Source of the DNA: Flagellimonas alvinocaridis
GTDB taxonomy: Bacteria; Bacteroidota; Bacteroidia; Flavobacteriales; Flavobacteriaceae
Direction of reading: 5' to 3'
Assembly (NCBI RefSeq): GCF_004916895.1
Contig: NZ_SNTZ01000014.1
Span: 1-64,000 of the forward strand
Length of the DNA stretch: 64,000 nt
Position numbers and translations under genes: made by a program. Under the pieces are notes generated by a model. That model was not told the DNA's origin. It made no database searches and saw nothing but the letters and a program-made list of their open reading frames with translations. Shown in pieces: positions 1 to 7,302 of the stretch (position 1 is the stretch's first letter; the number at the start of each line of letters is the position of its first letter).

Positions 1-2
1 GC

Positions 3-818
3 AATGCGCCATTGGAGGTCAGTTTTACGGGCAGTGGCTCCACAGACGATGTGGGGGTGGTGTCGCACAGTTGGGACTTTGGTGACGGTGGCAGCTCCAC
101 CTTGGCGGACCCTGTCCACACCTATTCCTCACCGGGAAGCTATACCGCCACCCTTACCGTACAGGACGGGGAGGGTAGAGTGGATTCAAGTACAATTGGA
201 ATTGTGGTTACGGATCCAAATTATTGTGAAACAGGAACCATAATTCCAGAATATCGTCTTGATGGTGTTTGGTCAAGTGGATTGAATGATCTGACGGTTG
301 TGGAAGGGACAGAAGTAATGTTCAGTATTTTACCGAATACGGTTGGGGTTACGGTAACCCTAGCTGATGGGACTGTTGTTGGAGATGATTTCAATTTGGG
401 GCCGGTAACGATTTCCCATAGTGGACCTTATGTGTTGCTTTCATCTGAAGGGTGTGAAACTACAATAAACCTTACCGTGGTGCCAGATACCTTGGGGGGT
501 CGTTCTGGAGTTTCAACTGGTCAGATAGATCAAAGCAGTGGTGGATTTACCTTTAATTCTTTGGAAAGTTTGGGAACTAGAATATTTCCGAACCCAACAA
601 GTGGTTACTTTAAAATATCGAATTATGAATTGGTGGGTGAAACAGTGAGAGTTATGATCTATGGAACTTCAAACAGGCTGATATTTGAAAAAGAGTTTCC
701 AAATTTTCCTGGCGAAATTGAATTGGAATCGCTCTACTTTTTCCAAGACGGTATTTATAGGGTTCTAGTAAGTTCATCAAACCATCTCACCAGTCATTCT
801 TTAATATTAAAGAAATGA
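3..818 (+). CDS. PKD-domain secreted protein with type IX C-terminal sorting domain (5' partial)
   Basis: Only the C-terminal ~271 residues are in the window; the frame is open to the left edge, so the true start lies outside. The first ~70 residues form a PKD fold, with the typical WDFGDG core followed by HTYSSPGSYTATLTV. A second beta-rich region follows. The last ~80 residues, starting near RIFPNPTSGYF, match a type A T9SS sorting domain, which directs export across the outer membrane and attachment at the cell surface. The substrate or role of the missing N-terminal part cannot be seen. The stop codon directly abuts the stop of the convergent next gene. The first ~200 bases look richer in G+C than the rest, which is common in PKD repeats. 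Confidence 0.85.
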   Translation, partial: NAPLEVSFTGSGSTDDVGVVSHSWDFGDGGSSTLADPVHTYSSPGSYTATLTVQDGEGRVDSSTIGIVVTDPNYCETGTIIPEYRLDGVWSSGLNDLTVVEGTEVMFSILPNTVGVTVTLADGTVVGDDFNLGPVTISHSGPYVLLSSEGCETTINLTVVPDTLGGRSGVSTGQIDQSSGGFTFNSLESLGTRIFPNPTSGYFKISNYELVGETVRVMIYGTSNRLIFEKEFPNFPGEIELESLYFFQDGIYRVLVSSSNHLTSHSLILKK

Positions 819-1562
819 TTAGGAACCAAAAGTTGATTTGGTGTTTTCCAAAACGGGTAAAATTTTGTTCAGGAGGCGCTCATTTAGCTTTACACTTTTG
901 AGGGCCTCAATATGATGAATCTTATGTACATCTGACCCTACGTATTCATACATTCCGGAATCCAGCAAACTGTGTGCAATTTTCTGTACATCCGCACCAT
1001 AGTGTCCACCCAAAGACAATAGGTTGAGCTGAAAATGTACGCCTTTTTGCTTATAACGTATGTATTCACCTTTTTTTGGTTTCAAGTAGAGATATCTTTC
1101 AGGGTGGGCCAAAACTGGAAAAAGACGCTCTTTTGTAATTTTTTCAACAGAAACATCAAAATTGATACTGGGTTGTAGATAAGACATTTCTATGAGTAAA
1201 TATTCCCCTTTAATAGGGAGTACTTTTTTTGTGGATAGAAGATGTTCAAAGTTATCATCGATCATATGCTCCGCAGCAAAATCCAAAGAGACTTCCAACG
1301 AGTCCACTTTGCTTAGATGCTCTTTTAGCATCGTATAGGCCGATAGGATGGTTTCTTCTGTATTGTTGTAATAATTGTGCATGATATGGGGGGTGCATAT
1401 AAATTCAGTTACTCCTAAATCGGAAAAACCTCGTAACAGTTCCACAGATTTGTTGACTGTTTTCGCTCCATCGTCAATACCGGGAAGAATATGGTTATGT
1501 ATATCTACGAGCCCATGAAGGTAATCGGCCAAGAAAATTTTTTTCTGAAAAAAATGAAACAT
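819..1562 (-). CDS. CpsB/YwqE-type PHP-domain tyrosine phosphatase
   Basis: A 247-residue PHP-fold protein of the CpsB/CapC/YwqE family. Known members are metal-dependent tyrosine phosphatases that dephosphorylate the BY-kinases controlling capsule or exopolysaccharide export. Metal-ligand motifs are visible in order: DIHNHILPGIDDG near residue 21, TPH near 58, an AAEHMID segment near 96, LAHPERY near 152 and GSDVHK near 214. There is no signal peptide, so it should be cytoplasmic. No polysaccharide gene is present in the window, so its partner kinase lies elsewhere. Its stop touches that of the preceding convergent gene with no spacer. A TATCTTTG box about 18 nt upstream of the ATG could be its promoter. 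Confidence 0.88.
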   Translation of the reverse strand: MFHFFQKKIFLADYLHGLVDIHNHILPGIDDGAKTVNKSVELLRGFSDLGVTEFICTPHIMHNYYNNTEETILSAYTMLKEHLSKVDSLEVSLDFAAEHMIDDNFEHLLSTKKVLPIKGEYLLIEMSYLQPSINFDVSVEKITKERLFPVLAHPERYLYLKPKKGEYIRYKQKGVHFQLNLLSLGGHYGADVQKIAHSLLDSGMYEYVGSDVHKIHHIEALKSVKLNERLLNKILPVLENTKSTFGS

Positions 1563-1579
1563 GCCTAAAATTTGGAAAA

Positions 1580-1587
1580 CAAAGATA
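1580..1587 (-). promoter_or_regulatory. Candidate -7 box for the PHP phosphatase gene
   Basis: Read on the minus strand this is TATCTTTG, a full match to the Bacteroidota -7 element TAnnTTTG. Transcription would begin about a dozen bases before the ATG at 1562. I see no good TTG element at the usual distance, so this is only a candidate. Confidence 0.35.
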
Positions 1588-1604
1588 AGGGATATGATAA
1601 ATTG

Positions 1605-1709
1605 ATGTTGTCTGATTTAAAAAGGACTTTTACATCGCGAATTGCACTTAAGGAAATTGTACAAAAAAAGGCCAATCCAATGATTGACCTTAGAAGTACT
1701 TTAAAGTAG
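1605..1709 (+). CDS. Possible 34-residue basic small protein
   Basis: An ATG-started frame of 34 codons begins MLSDLKRTFTSRIALKE and ends with TAG. It is rich in Lys and Arg, has no membrane segment, and could form an amphipathic helix. It sits alone in a 299-bp gap between a leftward phosphatase gene and a rightward histidine kinase gene. I do not recognise it. A chance frame of this length is quite possible, and an inverted repeat lies inside it. The rest of this gap shows no other gene. Confidence 0.3.
   Translation: MLSDLKRTFTSRIALKEIVQKKANPMIDLRSTLK
1663..1691 (-). terminator. Terminator-like hairpin on the minus strand
   Basis: The arms AAGG-c-CAATC (1668-1677) and GATTG-a-CCTT (1682-1691) pair around a 4-nt loop with one internal mismatch. 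On the minus strand the hairpin is followed by seven T, as in an intrinsic terminator. It lies upstream of the phosphatase gene, so it could insulate that gene from leftward read-through. It also overlaps the possible small gene on the other strand and may be chance. Confidence 0.3.
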
Positions 1710-1861
1710 GTATTTGAACCTTTTTTATTAACTAAACTCAAACGTAAAAATATGGGATGTTCCCATTACATATGATTAACAAAAAAACAAAAAGATTAAT
1801 GAAAGATTAATCTACTTAACCAACGGGTAAATTGCTGGTGTTTTTTTACTTATTTCGCAAT

Positions 1862-3136
1862 ATGCTGACAAAGAGAAACGTATATGTCGCTGTTTTTGTA
1901 GTATCCGTGATTGGCCTTTTGGTAGTTCAATACCAGTACTTAAGGGTTGGTTTAGGTTTGGCCCGTGTACAATTTTCAAAAAAAATAGATGAAGTACGGG
2001 TAAACATCAACACAGAGCTTTCCGAACTTAACCCATTGTCCTATACGTTGGTCAATGCCATTACCAAGGATACATCAGAAGTAAATATTGGTTTGGATAG
2101 TTTGGAAAGGGCTTCCCGCTACTATCTTAACGATTATATAGCCTATCAACTTGGAGTGTCAGGAATAGATGCGCCATTCACCTATGCTTTATATGCTAGG
2201 GACTCCACTCAATTTATTGTATCTGAAAAACCTCATCTAAAAGGAGATGGGATACTCACTTATCCCATAAAAATTGAAGGGTATCTTCCGGAACATATAC
2301 AAAAGGATGTTGTTTTGGAGTTGGGTTTCGAAGACATCAACACGTATTTTTATAGACAATTAAACGGTCTTACCCTACCAGGGTTATTGTTCATTGGGGC
2401 CATAATAATAGTGGTGATTTGGGTACTTAGGTCTTTTTATTGGCAAAGTAGCATTATCACTACAACCAACGACTTCATCAACAACCTTACCCATGAGCTA
2501 AAGACTCCCGTATTTTCAATTGGGTTGGCAAGTAAAATTTTGGAGGAGGGCCTTTCCGAAGATAAAAAACCAGTTTTAGAGTTGATAAGGAGGGAGACCG
2601 ATAGATTAAAACAGCACATAGATAAAGTTTTGGAATTGTCCAGTTTGGAATCAGGGAAAAAACTTATGCAGTTTGAAATGCTGGATTTTAAACCGGAACT
2701 GGAACGTATCTGTGAAGATTTCAAAATGCTTTCCGAATACGAAGAGTTGGAATTTTTGTTCACGCTAGATGATGGTCCTTATCAAATCCGGGCTGAAAAA
2801 TTTCATTTGGAAAATGCTATTGGAAACCTTCTGGAAAATGCAAAAAAGTACTCGGATAACCCTAAAATTAAATTAAGGGCAACCATTCAACGGAGAAAAT
2901 TGAACATTGCTATTTCAGATAATGGACATGGCATCTCTGAAAAGGACAGCAAGCGAATTTTTAGAAAATACTATAGAGTGGAAAACGGAAATCTTCATAA
3001 GGTAAAAGGATACGGCATAGGATTGTCTTATGTGCAAAAAATTGTGAAAATGCACCACGGCAAGATTAAGGTAGAAAGCAAACTAGGGGAAGGAACCACA
3101 TTTATCCTTTCGTTTAACTTGATTAAAAATGGATGA
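1862..3136 (+). CDS. Membrane sensor histidine kinase (two-component)
   Basis: A 424-residue sensor kinase. A transmembrane helix at about residues 8-26, a periplasmic sensor region to about 168, and a second helix at about 170-192 (LPGLLFIGAIIIVVIWVL) frame an extracytoplasmic input domain. The HisKA phospho-acceptor is His211 in NLTHELKTP. The HATPase domain shows the N box (NLLENAKKYS), DNGHGIS and GYGIGLSYV. The ATG at 1862 is chosen over a TTG ten codons upstream because it starts the hydrophobic segment cleanly. The next gene, a response regulator, overlaps it by 8 bases, so the two form a cognate pair. The layout resembles the RprX/RprY type of Bacteroidota systems. The signal is unknown. 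Confidence 0.92.
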   Translation: MLTKRNVYVAVFVVSVIGLLVVQYQYLRVGLGLARVQFSKKIDEVRVNINTELSELNPLSYTLVNAITKDTSEVNIGLDSLERASRYYLNDYIAYQLGVSGIDAPFTYALYARDSTQFIVSEKPHLKGDGILTYPIKIEGYLPEHIQKDVVLELGFEDINTYFYRQLNGLTLPGLLFIGAIIIVVIWVLRSFYWQSSIITTTNDFINNLTHELKTPVFSIGLASKILEEGLSEDKKPVLELIRRETDRLKQHIDKVLELSSLESGKKLMQFEMLDFKPELERICEDFKMLSEYEELEFLFTLDDGPYQIRAEKFHLENAIGNLLENAKKYSDNPKIKLRATIQRRKLNIAISDNGHGISEKDSKRIFRKYYRVENGNLHKVKGYGIGLSYVQKIVKMHHGKIKVESKLGEGTTFILSFNLIKNG

Positions 3137-3833
3137 AACATATAAATTAATATTGGTTGAGGATGATGCTTCTTTGGGTTACCTACTTTCGGAATACCTG
3201 GGAATGAAGGGTTTTGAGGTGCTCTGGGCAAAAAACGCAAAGGAGGCGCTCTTAAACGTTAAAACCAATTTTTTTGATTTGGCCATATTGGATGTGATGT
3301 TGCCGGATATGGACGGTTTTGAACTTTCGCAGAAAGTAAAGACCATCAATCCAAATCTTCCATTTTTATTTCTTACCGCACGCTCCCTAAAGATTGATGT
3401 ACTCAAAGGTTTTTCCCTTGGCGCGGTGGATTATTTGAAAAAACCCATAGATGAAGAAGAGTTGGTGGTCCGTATTAATGCGCTGCTCTCCAGATTGGTG
3501 GCATCTGGGTCAGAACAGGGAAAAACAACCACATACATCATAGGGGACTATTTTTTGGATACAGATACCTTCGAACTAAAGTATAAAGGGGAAAACATAA
3601 AACTTACAGGGAAGGAATTTGATCTATTGACCCTGTTGGCCATGAATAAAAACCAACTTTGTACACATAAAGAAATCTTGACCACAATTTGGGACAAGAA
3701 TGATTATTTCAATAAAAAGAGCCTTAACGTCTTTATTTCCCACTTAAGGAAACATTTGGGAAGGGATCCCAGAATAAGTATCGTAAATGTAAACAGAAGA
3801 GGGTTCATGCTTCGCGTGGGGGAAGAAAAATAA
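3129..3833 (+). CDS. OmpR-family response regulator
   Basis: A 234-residue regulator with an N-terminal receiver domain and a C-terminal winged-helix DNA-binding domain. Asp55 in ILDVMLPDMDG is the expected phosphorylation site; the switch residue lies in LTARS and the conserved lysine in YLKKP. The effector region (about 135-230) contains LTGKEFDLLTLLAMN and FISHLRKHLG, typical of OmpR/PhoB domains. It starts inside the end of the upstream kinase gene, with an 8-base overlap, so the pair should be translationally coupled. It likely acts as a phosphorylation-dependent transcription factor. No target operator can be assigned from this window. Confidence 0.94.
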   Translation: MDETYKLILVEDDASLGYLLSEYLGMKGFEVLWAKNAKEALLNVKTNFFDLAILDVMLPDMDGFELSQKVKTINPNLPFLFLTARSLKIDVLKGFSLGAVDYLKKPIDEEELVVRINALLSRLVASGSEQGKTTTYIIGDYFLDTDTFELKYKGENIKLTGKEFDLLTLLAMNKNQLCTHKEILTTIWDKNDYFNKKSLNVFISHLRKHLGRDPRISIVNVNRRGFMLRVGEEK

Positions 3834-3905
3834 TTTCTTTAAAAGAAACTACGTGGCTTGGTTTTTGTTGCTTGTTTCGGATAATCCTACCAACCGCTTA
3901 GCTAA

Positions 3906-4151
3906 ATGTTTAAATTCTTACGTAGCAATTCAACCAAAGAACCATTGGCCCGTCTTGATAGACTTTTTAACCAAACCATATCCCAGTTACCGGTCAATGA
4001 GCAAATTGCCTATTGTCAGAGACTTATCGAAAGTTCGAAATACCAGTTGTCTCACCAATGTCCTAAAAAAGATTCGGAACATCTAAAATGTTTGATTAAG
4101 GCAGCCGATGTAGAAATTCAGAAATTGAATACTACAGGTATGGATTCATAA
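3906..4151 (+). CDS. Small hypothetical protein (81 residues)
   Basis: An ATG-started 81-residue frame beginning MFKFLRSNSTKEPLARLDRL. It is charged, predicted mostly helical, with two Cys residues and no membrane segment or signal peptide. It sits in the 391-bp interval between two two-component systems, 74 bases before the soluble kinase gene, and could be co-transcribed with it. A competing frame (3853-4086) has less protein-like composition. I do not recognise the family. If real, it might be an accessory of the adjacent kinase/NtrC system, but that is speculation from position only. Confidence 0.5.
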   Translation: MFKFLRSNSTKEPLARLDRLFNQTISQLPVNEQIAYCQRLIESSKYQLSHQCPKKDSEHLKCLIKAADVEIQKLNTTGMDS

Positions 4152-4224
4152 GCTCCATGGTTCCTTAAGGAAGCACTTTAATTTGTAGATAGGAAATTAG
4201 TAATTTGCATAGAAAGTAAATGTC

Positions 4225-5313
4225 TTGCATACAGCTGAAGAAAAACTTAGGGAACGGATCAAGGAACTTACCTGTTTGTATGAGGTGACCTCTTTGATCG
4301 TTAATTGTGATTATGATCAGATTGAAGAGGTTTTGCGTGCAATTTTATTTTGTCTTCAACGTGCTTTTCAGTTTGATGAGGATACCTGCGTTGAATTACG
4401 GACATCTACCATGAATATTGCTACATCTGAAGGGATGGACCAATGTGTCTACCTAGAATCCACTATTAGAGTATTCAATGAAGAGGAAGGAGCCATAAAA
4501 GTGGGCTATCCTTCGAATAAATATTCGCTTGCGGATTTTTTAGTTGAGGAACAACGGTTATTGGACAATGTTTGCATGGAGGTTGGGAATCTCTTGGAGC
4601 GAAAGGAAATCAAGGAAAATCAGGCAGGTATTCGTAGGCAAGTGGAGCAAGCAGACCGTTTGCGTATTCTAGGTGAGATTACAGCGGGCATAGCCCACGA
4701 ACTTAACACACCGCTGGCCAACATTCTTGGGTTTGCAGAACTGCTAAAGGAACGCATAGAGGGTGATGTCCATGCCGAAAAGGATTTGGACAAGATTATT
4801 TCCAATGCGATATTCTCTAGGGAAGTGGTTAAAAAACTAATGTTTTTTGCCTGCGAAATGCCTCAAGAAAGAACGAGTCTAAATATTGTTCCCATCATCA
4901 AGGATGCCATAGATCTTTTAAGGACTACCCTTAATAGAAGTGAGATAGGTTGCGACTTGGTAGTGAGTAAAGAGCGAATTGTTTTAAAAATTGACAAAAT
5001 TCAGCTTACCCAGGTAATTTTCAACCTAATAATGAATGCCATATATTTTTCACCCCCAAATAGCACCATAGTTGTGGAAGTTCTTGAGGAGCGTAAAAAA
5101 GTGGTGTTGAAAATTTCAGATGAAGGTATTGGTATACCGGAGGAGAAAGCAGACAATGTGTTTGACCCCTTTTTCACCTCAAAACCAGTGGGGGAGGGTA
5201 GTGGACTGGGGCTTAGCGTGGTGCACGGGATTGTAAAAAGCCATCAGGGAACCATAGATCATGCTCCAAACCGTCCTAAAGGCACTATTTTTACCATAGA
5301 ATTTCCTAAATAA
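4225..5313 (+). CDS. Soluble sensor histidine kinase (NtrB-like)
   Basis: A 362-residue cytoplasmic kinase with no membrane helix. The first ~130 residues form a GAF-like sensor region beginning with a helical ERIKELTCLYEVTSLI segment. A short coiled coil leads to HisKA, with the phospho-acceptor His158 in GIAHELNTP. The ATPase domain has the N box (IFNLIMNAIYFSPP), SDEGIGIPEE, FDPFFTSKP and GSGLGLSVV. The start is uncertain: the frame begins at TTG 4225, while the nearby ATG at 4220 is out of frame. Thirteen bases downstream is a sigma-54 activator gene, so the two very likely form an NtrB/NtrC-style pair sensing an internal signal. Confidence 0.9.
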   Translation: MHTAEEKLRERIKELTCLYEVTSLIVNCDYDQIEEVLRAILFCLQRAFQFDEDTCVELRTSTMNIATSEGMDQCVYLESTIRVFNEEEGAIKVGYPSNKYSLADFLVEEQRLLDNVCMEVGNLLERKEIKENQAGIRRQVEQADRLRILGEITAGIAHELNTPLANILGFAELLKERIEGDVHAEKDLDKIISNAIFSREVVKKLMFFACEMPQERTSLNIVPIIKDAIDLLRTTLNRSEIGCDLVVSKERIVLKIDKIQLTQVIFNLIMNAIYFSPPNSTIVVEVLEERKKVVLKISDEGIGIPEEKADNVFDPFFTSKPVGEGSGLGLSVVHGIVKSHQGTIDHAPNRPKGTIFTIEFPK

Positions 5314-5326
5314 TATAGCAAATACG

Positions 5327-6646
5327 ATGTTGAAGAAGGAAAACATATTGTTGGTGGATGATGACATCCAAATCTTGGAATTATTGCAAAGGCACCTCAC
5401 TTCCATGCAGTACCATACCTACAGTGCGGTATCGGTTAAGGAGGCCCTTTATATTTTGAAGGATACCGCCATAGACTTATTGATCACCGATATTAATATG
5501 CCGGACATCAATGGAATTCAACTGATCAAGTATATGGCCGAGCATTATCCCGATATTCCCAAATTGGTGGTAACGGGCTTCCCTTCCATTGATGATGCCA
5601 TGAGTGTCATTAAATCCGGGGCAACCGAATACATTACCAAACCATTCACCAAAACTGAATTGGCCGAGGCCGTAAAAAAATCCTTGGAAGGTGCTAAACC
5701 CAAGAACCCCATAAAAAAAGTAGCACCCAGAGAACAGCACGGATATGGGGAAATGATTGGAGCATCAGCTGCCTTTAAAAATGTGGTGGAAATCATAGAA
5801 AGGGTAAAAGACAATCATGCCACAATCTTAGTTCAGGGTGAAAGTGGAACGGGAAAAGAACTCGTGGCGCGATCCATACATTATTCCGGTAAATTTGCGA
5901 GGGCCCCATTTATTGCGGTGAATTGTGGGGCCATCCCTGAAAACCTTTTGGAAGCCGAATTGTTTGGTTATACCAAAGGAGCCTTTACCGGTGCTTATGA
6001 GACTAGGAACGGTTTCTTTCAGGCAGCCAATAATGGCACTATTTTTTTGGATGAGATTGGGAATGCATCCATGGCTGTGCAAGGAAAACTACTTAGGGTA
6101 TTGCAAGAAAAGGAAGTAACCAAGGTAGGCTCCCAAAAACCTGAAAAATTGAATGTCCGTGTCATTGCAGCCACCAATACCAGTTTGGATGAGCTTATTG
6201 AAAAAAAACACTTTAGGGAAGATCTTTACTATAGATTAACCGTAGTTTCCATAACCGTTCCACCACTAAGGGACAGAATGTCCGACATTCCATTTTTGGT
6301 GGATAGATTTCTTCAAAAATATGGAGTGGAATACAAAGACCGTTTGGTTGTAATTACCCCTGATGCCCTTGAAATACTTAAACGCTATGCGTGGCCCGGA
6401 AATATTAGGGAATTGGAGAATGTGGTGCAAAGGGCGGTCATCATGAGTGATGGACAGGTTACTGCAAAACACTTGCCCGAACAAGTGAAATTCAGGATAG
6501 ATTTTCCAGAACAGCCTCTGAAGCCGTTGAGACAAATGGAAAAAGAGTACATAGAAAAAGTGTTGATCGCCACGGGGAACAACAAGACCAAAGCGGCCCA
6601 AATATTGGAAATTGACCGCAAGACACTTCGGGAAAAGCTCAAATGA
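5327..6646 (+). CDS. Sigma-54-dependent response regulator (NtrC/AtoC family)
   Basis: A 439-residue regulator with three domains. The receiver carries Asp55 in LLITDINMPDING. The AAA+ domain (about 140-380) has a Walker A GESGTGKE at 171-178 and the sigma-54 contact loop GAFTGA at 218-223. The C-terminal Fis-type helix-turn-helix (about 400-439) ends in RKTLREKLK. Phosphorylation should drive oligomerisation and ATP-dependent opening of RNA polymerase with sigma-54. It follows its likely kinase by 13 bases. RpoN itself is not in the window. A search of nearby gaps by eye gave no convincing GG-N10-GC promoter, so its regulon is unknown. Confidence 0.95.
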   Translation: MLKKENILLVDDDIQILELLQRHLTSMQYHTYSAVSVKEALYILKDTAIDLLITDINMPDINGIQLIKYMAEHYPDIPKLVVTGFPSIDDAMSVIKSGATEYITKPFTKTELAEAVKKSLEGAKPKNPIKKVAPREQHGYGEMIGASAAFKNVVEIIERVKDNHATILVQGESGTGKELVARSIHYSGKFARAPFIAVNCGAIPENLLEAELFGYTKGAFTGAYETRNGFFQAANNGTIFLDEIGNASMAVQGKLLRVLQEKEVTKVGSQKPEKLNVRVIAATNTSLDELIEKKHFREDLYYRLTVVSITVPPLRDRMSDIPFLVDRFLQKYGVEYKDRLVVITPDALEILKRYAWPGNIRELENVVQRAVIMSDGQVTAKHLPEQVKFRIDFPEQPLKPLRQMEKEYIEKVLIATGNNKTKAAQILEIDRKTLREKLK

Positions 6647-6833
6647 TACTGGGTAAAAAAGTACCGTGCGGGTAAAAATTCCCCAATTTATTTTTACGGT
6701 TATTGAATTTTTAGTTATTTATACTTCTGTTTTTCAACATGTTATATATGTTAGAAAATCGCTTTAAAATTTAGGCATGCCCTTTGCTTTACTGGAACAA
6801 AAAGCAAGCTTATTTATCTTAATTACACCTATT

Positions 6834-7193
6834 ATGAAAAAATACATTTTAGCATTTACATTTTCAATTTGCGCTATGGGACTTTATGCCCAAACCTTAA
6901 ACGTAGCAGAAATTGAAGTAGGGGACACCTTTGAGATTGGGAGACCGGATGCGGCCCAGTACCAACATATAGACTTTCCAAAACCCAATTTGATCATCAA
7001 GCGTGGTGGATTGGCTAACTATAAACGTGTAGAAGGTAACAAGGTAACGGTCACCTCGGTTAAGGAGAAAAAAGACGGTACCCTTTTGGTCAAGCTGAAA
7101 AAAGCAGATGGTAGCCGATTTTTTGGAAGTCACTGGCAAGTTGCGGCAAATGTTAAGGAAGCCATGGCGTCAGGTGAGCTAAGAAAAATATAG
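6834..7193 (+). CDS. Small secreted protein (119 residues)
   Basis: The chosen ATG at 6834 begins a clear signal peptide, MKKYILAFTFSICAMGLYAQ, with cleavage expected after the Ala. An upstream in-frame start would bury that signal. The mature ~100 residues are rich in Lys and beta strands, with segments such as VGDTFEIGRP and RVEGNKVTVTSV, and look like one small beta domain in the periplasm or outside the cell. I recognise no catalytic motif and do not assign a function. The gene is monocistronic: 187 bp follow the NtrC-type regulator gene, and a long-loop terminator lies downstream. It is a plausible but unproven target of that regulator. Confidence 0.8.
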   Translation: MKKYILAFTFSICAMGLYAQTLNVAEIEVGDTFEIGRPDAAQYQHIDFPKPNLIIKRGGLANYKRVEGNKVTVTSVKEKKDGTLLVKLKKADGSRFFGSHWQVAANVKEAMASGELRKI

Positions 7194-7213
7194 TTTATTG
7201 ATTGATGTGTTGT

Positions 7214-7270
7214 GCCCGACCCTGTTTCTCATTTGTTTGCTTTAAAGGTTAGTTAATGGGGTCGGGCTTT
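7214..7270 (+). terminator. Long-loop terminator after the small secreted protein gene
   Basis: GCCCGACCC (7214-7222) pairs perfectly with GGGTCGGGC (7259-7267), followed by a T tract. The 36-nt loop is unusually long for an intrinsic terminator, but the 9-bp GC-rich stem and T run fit the role. It lies 20 bases after the stop and separates the gene from the convergent 908-codon gene. Confidence 0.7.
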
Positions 7271-7302
7271 TTCTTCTTTTTTTCATGGACGTTTTCCTGC
7301 AA

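Noticed and set aside
1..200. High G+C start of the window as a sign of horizontal transfer
   Set aside because: The stretch encodes a Gly/Ser/Thr-rich PKD domain, and the composition follows from that.
3853..4086. 77-codon frame overlapping the 81-residue small gene
   Set aside because: Less regular composition and starts inside a likely untranslated stretch; the other frame has a better helical protein pattern. Neither is certain.
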